From Caballeronia hypogeia (GTDB taxonomy: Bacteria > Pseudomonadota > Gammaproteobacteria > Burkholderiales > Burkholderiaceae), in NCBI RefSeq assembly GCF_001544875.2, contig NZ_FCOA02000001.1, positions 558,001 to 622,000 of the forward strand: a stretch of DNA of 64,000 nucleotides, in the 5' to 3' direction. Both the position numbers and the translations under genes were made by a program. A model generated the notes under the pieces. The model was not told the DNA's origin and did not search any database. It saw only the letters and a list, made by a program, of their open reading frames with translations. Positions 1 to 8,891 of the stretch are shown here, piece by piece; the first letter of the stretch is position 1, and the number at the start of each line of letters is the position of its first letter.

Positions 1-542
1 CCGCCGACGGCTATATCGCGCTCGCGCCCGACGTCTTCTGGCGCACGCAGCCGCGCGTCGAACTCGGCTACGAAGGCCCGGATCGCGAAAAGGCGATGGA
101 ACTGCTGCAAAAGACGAAGGTCGATGCCGCGGTTGCGGATGTCGGCGCGGCGGCGAAGGCGTTGCGCGCGCTGCCCGAAGTGAACGGCAAGGTTGCGGCC
201 ATCGGCTATTGCTTCGGCGGCCGGCTCGCGTATCTTGCAGCGGCGCAGGGATCGGTGGATGTGGCGGTGGCCTATTACGGCGGCGGCATCCAGAACGCGC
301 TCGACAAGGCCGATCAGATCAAGTCGCCGATGCAGTTCCACTACGGCGAACTCGACGCCCACATTCCCGCCGATGCCGTGGACGCGGTGCGCCAGAAGTT
401 CGCGGGCCGCAAGGACTCGGAACTGTATGTGTACCCGCAGGCCGATCACGGCTTCAACTGCGGCGATCGCGCGTCATACAACGCGAAGGCATCGGCGCTC
501 GCGCACGGGCGCACACTGACCTTCCTCGGCGAACATCTGTAA
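1..542 (+). CDS. Dienelactone hydrolase family protein (5' end outside window)
   Basis: The reading frame is open from the first bases of the window, so the start codon lies upstream; codons begin at position 3. The product is an alpha/beta hydrolase of the dienelactone hydrolase (carboxymethylenebutenolidase) family. The nucleophile elbow GYCFGG puts the cysteine codon at 210-212, where most serine hydrolases have Ser. The YGELDAHIP segment should carry the acid residue and ADHGF the catalytic histidine, so the triad region is complete. The family hydrolyses dienelactones or related lactones and esters in the cytoplasm. The true substrate cannot be inferred, because no aromatic degradation genes are adjacent. 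Confidence 0.9.
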   Translation, partial: ADGYIALAPDVFWRTQPRVELGYEGPDREKAMELLQKTKVDAAVADVGAAAKALRALPEVNGKVAAIGYCFGGRLAYLAAAQGSVDVAVAYYGGGIQNALDKADQIKSPMQFHYGELDAHIPADAVDAVRQKFAGRKDSELYVYPQADHGFNCGDRASYNAKASALAHGRTLTFLGEHL

Positions 543-582
543 TGGAAACGTGAAGTGGCGGGCGCGCTTCGAAGCGCGCTCG

Positions 583-768
583 TCATATCAGCGCAGGCAA
601 GCCTTCAACGAGCAGGAACGCGGCAAGCACACCCAGCAACGCGCCAAATACGCGCAGCACGTTGTTCCTGAGATGCGTCGCGCATGGAATGGCCCCGAGG
701 AACAGGGCGCCGGCCAGCGCCATCGGGATGATCAGGATGAAGTCGCCGATCGTGAAGTACGTCGTCAT
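583..768 (-). CDS. Small conserved inner membrane protein, unknown function
   Basis: This frame encodes a 61-residue very hydrophobic protein beginning MTTYFTIGDFIL. Two membrane segments are visible, roughly residues 8-26 and 38-57, joined by a short polar loop (THLRNN), which suggests an inner membrane hairpin. The start is chosen at 768 because a GGGAGA ribosome-binding site sits just upstream and the frame's longer extension is polar and arginine-rich. I do not recognise a named family. It stands alone between a hydrolase gene and a transporter gene. Confidence 0.6.
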   Translation of the reverse strand: MTTYFTIGDFILIIPMALAGALFLGAIPCATHLRNNVLRVFGALLGVLAAFLLVEGLPALI

Positions 769-991
769 AATGCGTCTCCCATCGTCCTGCTTTTGGCTTT
801 GTCGTCGCGCGGAAAGAGCCGCATCGACGTTTCGAGTATAGGCCGCTCGATGCAAGCCGTAGCCGGGATTTCGTGAGACGGGAGACGATCGCCGCGCGCA
901 AGCCCTTACGCCACAAGCACTTGCGCGCGCCGTTTTTAAGCGAACACGTAAAAACCCTTAGATTCTTCCGATTTCATTCAGCTTTCGATAT

Positions 992-2251
992 TCACGCGGC
1001 CTTGATGCGTTCGCATCGGTTCAGCCACGCCGCGCCCGCCAGTCCGACGAGCAGCAGCGCACCAATGAGGCCGGCGACGCCGCTCCATCCGAACGCGGTC
1101 CAGAAGTGGCCGCCGTATGATCCGATCAGGCTCGACCCGAGGTAATACGCGAGCAGATAAAGCGCGGCGGCCTGCCCTTTCGCGTGCGCGGCGAGCCGCC
1201 CGACCCAGCCGCTCGCGACCGAATGTCCGGCGAAGAAGCCAAACGTCAGGCACGCAATGCCGGCGACGATCACCCAAAGCGATTGCGACAAGGTGAGCGC
1301 GACGCCGAGCATCATCAGCGCGATGCCGGTCATCAGCACGCGGCCGCGCCCGAAGACATCGGCCATTTTGCCGGACCACGGCGACGCGACCACGCCGGTC
1401 AGATAGACGGTGAAGATCGCGCCGATCTGCGTCTGGTTCAGCCTGAACGGTGCGCCGAGCAGCCGGTAGCCGACATAGTTATAGAGCGTGACGAAGCTGC
1501 CCATCAGCACGAAGCCGATCAGAAACAGGAACGGCAGACCGGGATGGCGCAGATGTCCGGCGAGCGAGCGCCGATGCTGCGCAAAGCCGACGCCGCGTCG
1601 CGGTTTGAAGCGGCGCGACGGCGGCAGCAGCGAACGGAACGCGAACGTGGCGAGCAGACCGAGCAAGCCGATGCCGCCGATCGCGACGCGCCAGCCGAAC
1701 AGATCCGCGAGCACGCCGCTGATCACACGCCCCGCCATGCCGCCGATGGCCGTTCCGCCAACGTAAAGACCCATCGCGAGGCCTAGTCCTTCCGGATGCA
1801 CCTCTTCCGCAAGATAGGCCATCGCGACCGCGGGAACGCCGCCGAGCGCAAAACCTTCGAGCGCGCGCACGACGAGCAGCGCGTGCCAGTCCGGCAACAT
1901 CGCGGCGACCACCGTCAGCACCGACGAGGCCAGCAGCGAGAGCGTCATCAACCTGTGACGGCTCCAGCTTTCGGAGACGAATCCGGCGATGAAGATCGCA
2001 ATCGCCAGCGCCGCCGTGCTCACGGAAACCGTCAGCGCACTGACCGCCGGACTGACGCTGAATGCCTTCGTGAATTCCGGAAGCAGCGGCTGCACGCAGT
2101 AAAGCAGCGAAAAGGTCGCATAACCCGCGAACAAGAGCGCGAGCGACGCACGCCAGTACGCGCGCGAACCGCGCTCCAGATACGGGGCGTCCGCGGCTCG
2201 GTTCGCGCCGCCTTCGGAATTCGGGCGCTGCGGTGCCGGTGAAGCGTTCAC
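992..2251 (-). CDS. MFS transporter, YnfM-like (DHA1 type)
   Basis: A 419-residue major facilitator protein with about 12 hydrophobic segments after a polar N-terminus of about 30 residues. The first helix region (ALLFAGYATFSLLYCVQPLLP) and the VRALEGFALGGVPAVAMAYL segment resemble the YnfM-type inner membrane transport proteins, putative drug or metabolite exporters driven by the proton gradient. The start codon is GTG, preceded by a GGAG element about 9 nt upstream. It is transcribed alone, away from the small gene at 2576. The substrate is unknown. Confidence 0.88.
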   Translation of the reverse strand: MNASPAPQRPNSEGGANRAADAPYLERGSRAYWRASLALLFAGYATFSLLYCVQPLLPEFTKAFSVSPAVSALTVSVSTAALAIAIFIAGFVSESWSRHRLMTLSLLASSVLTVVAAMLPDWHALLVVRALEGFALGGVPAVAMAYLAEEVHPEGLGLAMGLYVGGTAIGGMAGRVISGVLADLFGWRVAIGGIGLLGLLATFAFRSLLPPSRRFKPRRGVGFAQHRRSLAGHLRHPGLPFLFLIGFVLMGSFVTLYNYVGYRLLGAPFRLNQTQIGAIFTVYLTGVVASPWSGKMADVFGRGRVLMTGIALMMLGVALTLSQSLWVIVAGIACLTFGFFAGHSVASGWVGRLAAHAKGQAAALYLLAYYLGSSLIGSYGGHFWTAFGWSGVAGLIGALLLVGLAGAAWLNRCERIKAA

Positions 2252-2575
2252 GAATGAAGTCTCCGCTGAAAAACCGTCAACGATACGCCGATGCTAAGGG
2301 TTTTGCCTAATACAAAATGCGCTCCGCGGCGACGTTCACCGAGTAATTACTGCCAACCGTCTGAGATCGGCAACACAAACGCGGTGAATGGCATCGCGTC
2401 GGCGCGCTGCGATGCGCTAAAGTAAGGAGCACAATCGTTCATGAAAGCCGCGCATGTCGCGCTTCCCGCAACAAAGACGCGGCGATTGACTGGTGCACGA
2501 GCCGTGAAACGCCTGTGCTTGGCGAAACATACGACCGGCGTTTTATCCTCAGCCGGCACTGAAACGGGGATTCAC
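2252..2575. other. Divergent intergenic region, 324 bp
   Basis: This spacer lies between the minus-strand MFS gene and the plus-strand small gene. It is less GC-rich than its surroundings near 2290-2350, as expected for promoters. I see no convincing -10/-35 pair or palindrome. An AAGGAG precedes an ATG at 2441 that would extend the downstream small protein by 45 residues. The nearer ATG at 2576 has its own purine-rich site, and the extension has no recognisable features, so I did not use it. Confidence 0.4.
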
Positions 2576-2788
2576 ATGCAAATCGGTTCGATTGTCCGCT
2601 CCGTGCATATTGCCGTGCCGAAAGACGCGCGCGGCATCGTCATGCGTATTCTCGGCGACATGGCAATGGTCGCGTGGTACGCCGGTGAGCCGGGCGTGAC
2701 CAAGCTGCTCAACACGGAGCCGTTTTTCCTCGAAGACCTGATCGATACCGGCGATGTCGTGCGTCCGGCGAACACGGTCGTTCATTGA
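2576..2788 (+). CDS. Conserved hypothetical protein, 70 aa
   Basis: A 70-residue soluble protein beginning MQIGSIVRSVHIAVPKD. It is not rich in charged or hydrophobic runs and looks like one small alpha/beta domain. The start at 2576 has an ACGGGGA ribosome-binding site 5 nt upstream. It precedes the kinase gene by 60 bp, with a short perfect hairpin between them (2798-2819) that lacks a T-run. I do not recognise the family. Confidence 0.6.
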   Translation: MQIGSIVRSVHIAVPKDARGIVMRILGDMAMVAWYAGEPGVTKLLNTEPFFLEDLIDTGDVVRPANTVVH

Positions 2789-2848
2789 TCACGCGCACGG
2801 CATCAATGCGCTGATGCCGACCGCGCGAAGGCGCGGCACAATGCCGGG

Positions 2849-3892
2849 ATGAACCCGATCCATCCCGATTCCCCAAGCGCGCCCCTGCCAGACGATGGCG
2901 GCGACGCCCCGCCCTTCGCCGGACTCACGCCCGAGCGGGTACTCGACGCCATCGACAGCGTGCTCATGCCCACCGGCGCGTACACCGATGGCCGTCTGCT
3001 GCCGCTCAACAGTTACGAGAACCGCGTTTATCAGGTTGGCGTCGAAGACGGCGCGCCGGTCGTCGCGAAGTTTTATCGACCGAAACGCTGGTCGAATGCG
3101 GCGATCCGCGAAGAACATGCCTTCGTCGCCAGTCTCGCCGCGCGCGAGATTCCGGCGGTCCCGGCGCGCGTCTTCGAAGGCGCGACGCTGCATGAATTCG
3201 ACGGCTTCCGTTTCTCCATCTTCGAGCGGCGCGGCGGCCGCGCGCCCGATCTCGATCGCAGCGACACGCTCGAATGGCTCGGGCGCTTCATCGGGCGGAT
3301 TCACGCGGTGGGCGCGATCGAGCCATATAGCGAAAGACCGACGCTCGATATCCAAACGTTCGGCTACGAGCCGCGCGAGTTCGTGCTATCGCACGGCTTC
3401 ATTCCCGTCGATGTGCGCGAGGCATGGGAAACCGCCGTCTCGATGGCGCTCGAAGGCGTCGCGCAATGCTTCGAGCGCGCGGGCGACGTGCGCCATCTGC
3501 GTCTGCATGGCGACTGCCATCCGAGCAACGTGTTGTGGACCGACGCGGGCCCGCATTTCGTCGATTTCGACGACAGCCGCATGGGCCCAGCGATTCAGGA
3601 CCTCTGGCTGCTGCTGCCCGCAGGCCGACCGGATGCTTCGCGCGCGCTCACGGATCTGCTTGCCGGATACGAAGACTTCTGCGAATTCGATCCGCGCGAG
3701 CTGCATCTGATCGAGGCATTGCGCACGCTGCGGCTGATCCACTATTCGGCGTGGCTCGCGCGACGCTGGAACGATCCCGCCTTTCCTGCGGCGTTTCCGT
3801 GGTTCAACACGCAGCGCTACTGGGAAGACCGCATCCTCGAATTGCGCGAGCAGATCGGCGCGATGCAGGAAGGCCCGCTCTGGCCTGTCTGA
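2849..3892 (+). CDS. srkA: Stress-response Ser/Thr kinase, SrkA/YihE/RdoA family
   Basis: A 347-residue protein of the SrkA (YihE, RdoA) family, eukaryotic-like kinases related to aminoglycoside/choline phosphotransferases. The conserved N-terminal segment LPLNSYENRVYQVG and the lysine of VVAKFYRPKRW form the nucleotide-binding part. The catalytic loop reads HGDCHPSNVLW (Asp as base, Asn for metal), followed by FVDFDDS with the metal-binding Asp. In Escherichia coli this kinase counters stress-induced cell death downstream of Cpx and the MazEF system. Here it is monocistronic or follows the small gene at 2576. The ribosome-binding site is weak (CCGGG), so the exact start is uncertain within the poorly conserved first 30 residues. 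Confidence 0.92.
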   Translation: MNPIHPDSPSAPLPDDGGDAPPFAGLTPERVLDAIDSVLMPTGAYTDGRLLPLNSYENRVYQVGVEDGAPVVAKFYRPKRWSNAAIREEHAFVASLAAREIPAVPARVFEGATLHEFDGFRFSIFERRGGRAPDLDRSDTLEWLGRFIGRIHAVGAIEPYSERPTLDIQTFGYEPREFVLSHGFIPVDVREAWETAVSMALEGVAQCFERAGDVRHLRLHGDCHPSNVLWTDAGPHFVDFDDSRMGPAIQDLWLLLPAGRPDASRALTDLLAGYEDFCEFDPRELHLIEALRTLRLIHYSAWLARRWNDPAFPAAFPWFNTQRYWEDRILELREQIGAMQEGPLWPV

Positions 3893-3955
3893 AATTTTTC
3901 GTGACATTCATGCGCTGTCAGGCAATTGCAAAGGATTGAAAAGCCGTTTTGCGCG

Positions 3956-3974
3956 TGTAATGATAACGATTCTC
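3956..3974 (+). promoter_or_regulatory. Fur-box-like operator upstream of PepSY gene
   Basis: A 19-bp window matches the classical Fur consensus GATAATGATAATCATTATC at 14 of 19 positions, with an uninterrupted run of nine (TAATGATAA). It lies 96 bp before the GTG start of the PepSY-type gene at 4070, in a short AT-rich patch of otherwise GC-rich DNA. This suggests iron-responsive repression. Confidence 0.7.
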
Positions 3975-4069
3975 ATTTTTCCATCCTGATCGATTGCCGC
4001 GCGCGAGTTCGCGTCCGGCCGATCAGGTGTGGCATTGCCTGCCGAATCCCGAAATTCCTGGAGCGACGC

Positions 4070-4798
4070 GTGAACGCGCCTGAAACCCTCAATCCGCGGC
4101 CGCCTGCCACTGGCGGTGCGACGCATTATCGGCCGCACGGTCACCTGATCGACGCCGCCGAGCAAATCGTGCGCAAGAACCGCTCGCGCCGTTCGACATT
4201 CCTCAAGTGGCTGCGCAAGGTGCACGGCTGGGTCGGCTTGTGGGGTGCGCTGCTCGGACTTTTGTTCGGCGTGACCGGCTTCCTGCTGAATCACCGCGCG
4301 CCGCCGCTGCGCATTTCCACCGGCGAGCCGCAGGTTTCGCAGATGCAGGTGCCGCTGCCCGCCGAAGGCTTCAAGACGCCGCGCGACATGGGCATGTGGC
4401 TCAAGAAGGAACTGAAGATCGAAGGCAATCTCGGGCGCGCGCGCAAGGAACCGGCGCATCCGGTCGGCTGGGGCGACAAGAGCACGATGCAGCCCGAGCA
4501 ATGGTCGGTGATGGTGGCGGCTCCCGGCGGCAGCGTGATGGCCGAGTACTGGGTCGGCAACAACTTCGTCTCGGTGAAGCGCACCGAGAACACCTTCCTC
4601 GCGATGATGACGAACCTGCACAAGGGCGTCGGTCTGAGCGTGGGCTGGGTGCTGCTCGTCGATACGTTCGCGGGCAGCATCATCCTGCTGTCGCTGACGG
4701 GCGTCTTGTTGTGGACCGAACTGAACAAGAAGCGCACGGCGGGCGTGGTGATCGTGGCCGCGTCGCTGATCGCGGCGGTGGTTTGCGGGTTGATCTGA
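4070..4798 (+). CDS. PepSY-associated TM helix family membrane protein
   Basis: A 242-residue protein with a cytoplasmic N-terminus, a first membrane helix near residues 50-70 (WVGLWGALLGLLFGVTGFLL), a periplasmic domain, and two C-terminal hydrophobic segments separated by TELNKKR. The motif LRKVHGWVGLWGAL and the LHKGVG...GWVLLVDTFAGS segment are typical of PepSY-associated TM proteins, which often accompany TonB-dependent siderophore uptake and include ferric reductase-like members. The GTG start at 4070 is chosen because GGAG lies 6 nt upstream. Longer ATG-initiated versions run through the Fur-box region. It converges on the larger PepSY gene with 31 bp between stops. Confidence 0.82.
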   Translation: MNAPETLNPRPPATGGATHYRPHGHLIDAAEQIVRKNRSRRSTFLKWLRKVHGWVGLWGALLGLLFGVTGFLLNHRAPPLRISTGEPQVSQMQVPLPAEGFKTPRDMGMWLKKELKIEGNLGRARKEPAHPVGWGDKSTMQPEQWSVMVAAPGGSVMAEYWVGNNFVSVKRTENTFLAMMTNLHKGVGLSVGWVLLVDTFAGSIILLSLTGVLLWTELNKKRTAGVVIVAASLIAAVVCGLI

Positions 4799-4829
4799 CA
4801 CGCCGCCCCGATGTGCGCCGGCGCGCCGC

Positions 4830-6041
4830 TCAGGCGGCGCGCCTTCCCTTCCGCGGGTTATGACGCGTGAGCCACAGGTAAAGCCCGCTTCCCAGCACGA
4901 CAATCGTCAGCGCGTCGAACGCGCCCCAGAAAATCTTCAGCGGCATTCCGCCGAAATCCCCGAAGTGCAGAGGCTGCGAGCCAAGCAGCACCTTCAGATA
5001 CCAGGGCAATTCGCGTGAATCAGTGAGCGCGCCCGTCGAGGCATCGACGAGCACCGGACGCATGATGCGCGAAGTGAGCATGCCGTCGCCGCGCATCCAG
5101 ACGGCATAGTGATGCGGGCTTGCGAAGCGCGTCCCCGGAAACGCGACGAACGACGGAATCATGTCCGGCGCGACCTCACGCGCGGTCTTTACGGCGTCAT
5201 CGACAGATGCGCGCACGACGACCGGCGGCTTGTCCCGATACGGCGCGAGCATCTGCGAAAGCTGATCGTTGCGCCAGGCTTCGAGCATCAGATCGGCGAG
5301 CGTGTTGATCGAGCCGGTCGCGCCGACGAGCAGCGCCCACGCGAGCGTCAACATGCCGATGGCGTTATGCCAGTCGAGCCACACGATGCGCCGCTTCTTC
5401 TTCAGCCGCACGCGCCCCAGCCCGACCTTGCGCCAGAATGGCAGATATACGACCACGCCCGAGACGATCGCCGCGAGAAACACCACGCCCATCGCGCCGA
5501 GAAAGAGCTTGCCGAACAGCCCCGCGAACATGTCGACGTGCAGTTTCAGCAGCACGAACTTGAGCGAGCCCTTGCCCGGCGGCATGCCGAGCGGCTGCGC
5601 GGTGCGCGCATCGACGGTTGTGCTGAGCGTGTCGTCGGGGGGCGTGTCGGCGTGCGGCGCGGTGACGACGATCGGCAGCAGCGGATCGTCCGGCTCCCAG
5701 ATCATGTACTGCGGCACGTGTCCCGGATGTTCGTTCAGCGCCGCGCGCAGCACCGCGTCATAACTCGCGCGCGCACTCGCCTGCGATGCGGGCAATTCGG
5801 GCGCTTCGATCGCGTCGCCGGTGAGAATATCGAGTTCGTGGCCGAACACGAGCGGCAGGCCCGTCAGGCACAGCAGCAACATGAACGCCGTGCAGACGAG
5901 GCTCGTCCAGCGATGCACGACGGACCACACGCGCAGCGCGCGCTGGCTCATGTGGCGCTCGTGGACGGGCGTGGGCGAAGTCGGCGAATCGGCGCGTGCG
6001 GGCGCGTGCCGATTCTCGCCGGTCAGAAATTTGCCAGGCAT
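4830..6041 (-). CDS. PepSY domain-containing membrane protein (iron-regulated reductase-like)
   Basis: A protein of about 403 residues with four evident membrane segments: near residues 50-70 (SLVCTAFMLLLCLTGLPLVF), around 185-205, around 235-255, and at the C-terminus (ALTIVVLGSGLYLWLT). The histidines in VHRWTSL, KLHVDMF and WHNAIG sit at helix ends, as in haem-binding PepSY_TM proteins. The family is linked to iron uptake and periplasmic electron transfer. The ATG at 6041 is chosen, although a start near 5951 (MSQRALRVWS) would also keep all helices. A Fur-like site lies about 55 bp upstream of the gene. Confidence 0.82.
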   Translation of the reverse strand: MPGKFLTGENRHAPARADSPTSPTPVHERHMSQRALRVWSVVHRWTSLVCTAFMLLLCLTGLPLVFGHELDILTGDAIEAPELPASQASARASYDAVLRAALNEHPGHVPQYMIWEPDDPLLPIVVTAPHADTPPDDTLSTTVDARTAQPLGMPPGKGSLKFVLLKLHVDMFAGLFGKLFLGAMGVVFLAAIVSGVVVYLPFWRKVGLGRVRLKKKRRIVWLDWHNAIGMLTLAWALLVGATGSINTLADLMLEAWRNDQLSQMLAPYRDKPPVVVRASVDDAVKTAREVAPDMIPSFVAFPGTRFASPHHYAVWMRGDGMLTSRIMRPVLVDASTGALTDSRELPWYLKVLLGSQPLHFGDFGGMPLKIFWGAFDALTIVVLGSGLYLWLTRHNPRKGRRAA

Positions 6042-6096
6042 TCGGTGCAACGTGGGCTAAGAGTAAGCGGCTTCGCGTCAGCCAGTCGGCCGCACA

Positions 6097-6115
6097 AATG
6101 AGAACGATTATTATA
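6097..6115 (-). promoter_or_regulatory. Fur-box-like operator upstream of PepSY gene
   Basis: The segment contains AATGAGAACGATTATTAT, a spelling common in betaproteobacterial Fur boxes, and matches the 19-bp Fur consensus at about 11 of 19 positions on the minus strand. It lies in an AT-rich patch about 55 bp upstream of the start of the large PepSY gene. Together with the site at 3956-3974 it puts both convergent genes under probable iron control. Confidence 0.6.
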
Positions 6116-6175
6116 TAGCCGCCCGCCACACCGGGCCCGCGGATCGACAGCTTTTTGTAATATCGACGCGGGGGC

Positions 6176-7195
6176 TCAAACGCCGCAGACTTCGCCCTTG
6201 CCCGCCACTTCGCGCGCGGCCTTCGCGCCCTCGACCTGCAGCAGCTCAGGCAAAGACACGCCGTTCTTCGCCGCCGTCACTTCGGCGAGAATCGACACGG
6301 CGATTTCCGGCGGCGTTCTGCTGCCGATATAAATACCCACCGGCCCATGCAGCCGCGCAAGCTCCGCCTCGCTCAGATCGAACTCTTTCAGACGCTCGCG
6401 ACGCGCCGCGTTGTTGCGCCGCGACCCGAGCGCGCCGACATAGAACGCCGGCGTTTTCAACGCTTCCATCAGCGCGAGATCGTCGAGCTTTGGATCATGC
6501 GTGAGCGCGATCACCGCGCAGCGCTCGTCGAGCTTCATGTCCATGACGGTGTCGTCGGGCATGGTGCGCACGATCGTCGTGCCGGGCACGTTCCACTCGT
6601 CCGTATACTCCTCGCGCGGATCGCACACGGTCACCTGATAGTCGAGCCCGACCGCGATGCTGCACAGATAGCGCGACAACTGGCCCGCGCCGATCACCAG
6701 CATGCGATACCGCGGGCCGTGAATCGTCAGCAGCCGATGATCGTCGAACAGCACGCCGTCGGTGGCCAGCGCGGGTTCCAGACGCGCGTCGCCCGTCGCC
6801 ATGTCGAGCGTGCGCGCGACGAGCCTGCCGCTTTCCACCGCCGCGCACAGTTCGGCGATGCCGCTCGCCTTCGTCAACGGCTCCAGCACGAGCTGGATCG
6901 TGCCGCCGCACGGCAAGCCGAAGCGATGCGCCTCTTCCGCGCTGATGCCGTACTTCACCGCTTCGGGTTTCGTCTGCTCGATCCCCCGCTGCCGCACGCG
7001 GTCGATCAGATCGTCCTCGATGCAGCCGCCCGACACCGAGCCGACCACGTGACCGTCGCCGCGCACGGCGAGCATCGCGCCTTCCGGACGCGGCGACGAG
7101 CCCCACGTCTTCACCACCGTCACGAGCAAGACGCGATGCCCCTCTTCGAGCCATCGCGCGCTGTTCTTCAGGACTTCGAGATCCACGCTGTCCAT
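6176..7195 (-). CDS. XdhC/CoxI family molybdenum-enzyme maturation protein
   Basis: A 339-residue XdhC/CoxF-like protein. The N-terminal XdhC domain carries the ATWGSSPRPEGAML-type signature and the GSVSGGCIEDD motif. The C-terminal Rossmann domain begins MLVIGAGQLSRYL and ends with the conserved GSRTPPEIAVSI segment. Members bind molybdenum cofactor, promote its sulfuration and insert it into xanthine-dehydrogenase-type enzymes. It is the last gene of the cox operon, and its start overlaps the end of coxG by 28 bp, so translational coupling is likely. A AAGGA site precedes the ATG. Confidence 0.93.
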   Translation of the reverse strand: MDSVDLEVLKNSARWLEEGHRVLLVTVVKTWGSSPRPEGAMLAVRGDGHVVGSVSGGCIEDDLIDRVRQRGIEQTKPEAVKYGISAEEAHRFGLPCGGTIQLVLEPLTKASGIAELCAAVESGRLVARTLDMATGDARLEPALATDGVLFDDHRLLTIHGPRYRMLVIGAGQLSRYLCSIAVGLDYQVTVCDPREEYTDEWNVPGTTIVRTMPDDTVMDMKLDERCAVIALTHDPKLDDLALMEALKTPAFYVGALGSRRNNAARRERLKEFDLSEAELARLHGPVGIYIGSRTPPEIAVSILAEVTAAKNGVSLPELLQVEGAKAAREVAGKGEVCGV

Positions 7196-7710
7196 GATTT
7201 CTTTCCTTTCTCCTGCACTTCGCCGCCGTTTTCATCGTCGGCGGGAACATCCTGCGGTTCCTGCCCGCCCTGAAGCTGAGCGCTGAACCGCTTGAAAAAT
7301 TCTGCCGCAATCTTGCGCGCCGCGCCGTCGACGAGGCGCGAGCCGATCTGCGCGAGCTTGCCGCCCACCTGTGCGTTCGCGCTGTAGCTGAGCTTCGTCG
7401 TGTCGGCTTCGTCGCCGGGTTCGAGGTTCACCGTCGCGCTGCCCTTGCTGAAGCCGGCCGCGCCGCCCTGCCCTTCGAACACGATCGTGTAAGTATGGGG
7501 CGCGTCAATATTCGTGAGCTCCATTCTTCCCTTGAAGCGCGCCTTCACCGGCCCGACGGCCGCCGTCATCGCGACGCTGTAGGCATTCTCGCCGTCCGCG
7601 TCGATGCTGTCGCAGCCCGGAATGCACACCTTCAGGATCGCTGTGTCGTTGAGCGCTTCCCACGCGCGCGCCTGCGGCACCGGTAACGTGTGTGTTTCGG
7701 TCAGTTCCAT
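7168..7710 (-). CDS. coxG: CoxG-like carbon monoxide dehydrogenase subunit G (SRPBCC family)
   Basis: A 180-residue protein of the SRPBCC/START-like CoxG family. It begins MELTETHTLPVPQARAWE and carries the typical CIPGCDSI, VGPVKARFKG and GGKLAQIGSRLVDGAA segments over residues 1-150. A hydrophilic tail follows, ending KKSWTAWISKS. CoxG proteins are proposed to anchor or recruit CO-dehydrogenase-type enzymes to the membrane. The start overlaps the VWA gene stop by 10 bp, and a GGAGAGA site lies upstream. The C-terminus overlaps xdhC. Confidence 0.92.
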   Translation of the reverse strand: MELTETHTLPVPQARAWEALNDTAILKVCIPGCDSIDADGENAYSVAMTAAVGPVKARFKGRMELTNIDAPHTYTIVFEGQGGAAGFSKGSATVNLEPGDEADTTKLSYSANAQVGGKLAQIGSRLVDGAARKIAAEFFKRFSAQLQGGQEPQDVPADDENGGEVQEKGKKSWTAWISKS

Positions 7711-8891
7711 CGCGTCTCTCCAAAAGGCGTGTGTCGCGACAAGGCGGCGAGTTCGCGCCCGACCGCGCCGAGGCTGTCGAGGTTGTGCGCCGCGAGCATC
7801 GCATCGACGTGCGGCAGGATCGCGCGCACGCCCCGCGCGCGCGGCGTGAAATCGGCGAAACGCAACAGCGGATTGAGCCACACGAGCCGATGCGCGAAAC
7901 GCCTGAGCCTTTGCATCTCGGCGTCGAGCACGTCGATGGCTTCGTGATCCAGACCGTCGGTGACGAGCAGCACCGTCGCCCGGCCGGAGAGCACGCGGCG
8001 CGCCCAGCGTCGGTTGAACTCCGCGAGCGTCGCGCCGATGCGCGTGCCGCCCGACCAGTCCGCGACGTTCTGCCCGAGCGCGGCGATCGCGACATCGGGA
8101 TCGCGCTCGCGCAATGCGCGCGTCGCGTTGGTCAGGCGCGTGCCGAACAAGAATACCTGCAGGCGTTCGCGCGACTGCAAAAGCGCGTGACAGAAATAGA
8201 GCACCGCGCGCGAATACGCGCTCATAGAACCGGAAATGTCGAGCAGCAGCACGAGCGGTGGACGGCGCTCCACTGCCGCGCGATATTTCCACACGGTCCA
8301 GTCGCCGCCTGCGCGCACGGCGTGGCGCGCGCTCGCCTTGAGATCGGCGTGTGTGCCGCGCGATGCGGCCTTGAGGCGGCGCGTCGGTTCCGTCGCGAGC
8401 GGCAGCCGGTGCGCGCGAATCTGATGCCGCAACGAACGCCACTCATCGGCGCTCAGCGTATCGAAATCGCGATGGCTCAAGCGCTCCTGCGAACTGAAGG
8501 TGATGCGCGCGTGCGCCTCCTCCGTCTTCGATTCCGCCGGCGGCGTTTTCGATGCGGCGGCGCGCGCCGCCAGCGCGTCGGCGAGGCGGTTGTTGCGCTT
8601 CGGCGGCGGCATGCCGTTCGTCACCTTCGGCAGCAGCAGCGCGCGCAGCTTGCCTTCCCAGTCGGGATCGCGCCAGAAGAGATCGAAGGCTGCATCGAAG
8701 ATTTCGCGCTCGTCGCTTGAGTGGACCAGCAGGCACGCGAGCGTCGCACGCACATCGTCGCGGCGGTTCAGGTCGATGTGGCGCAACGCGTCGAGCGCAT
8801 CGACCGCATGCGCCGGCGACATGCCGAGCCCCGCGCCGCGTAGCAGCCGCACGAAATGCACGACGTTGCGGGCGAACGGTTCCATGTTCAT
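7701..8891 (-). CDS. coxE: VWA domain-containing CoxE-like maturation protein
   Basis: A 396-residue CoxE-like protein. The C-terminal von Willebrand A domain has its MIDAS motif DISGS at about residues 218-222 and a later VTDGLDHE segment. The N-terminal half is the conserved CoxE helical region. In Oligotropha, CoxD and CoxE form an AAA+/VWA chaperone pair that matures the Mo-Cu active site of CO dehydrogenase. The ATG at 8891 is chosen because it forms an ATGA overlap with the moxR stop, although longer and shorter in-frame ATGs lie within 20 bp. Confidence 0.92.
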   Translation of the reverse strand: MNMEPFARNVVHFVRLLRGAGLGMSPAHAVDALDALRHIDLNRRDDVRATLACLLVHSSDEREIFDAAFDLFWRDPDWEGKLRALLLPKVTNGMPPPKRNNRLADALAARAAASKTPPAESKTEEAHARITFSSQERLSHRDFDTLSADEWRSLRHQIRAHRLPLATEPTRRLKAASRGTHADLKASARHAVRAGGDWTVWKYRAAVERRPPLVLLLDISGSMSAYSRAVLYFCHALLQSRERLQVFLFGTRLTNATRALRERDPDVAIAALGQNVADWSGGTRIGATLAEFNRRWARRVLSGRATVLLVTDGLDHEAIDVLDAEMQRLRRFAHRLVWLNPLLRFADFTPRARGVRAILPHVDAMLAAHNLDSLGAVGRELAALSRHTPFGETRWN

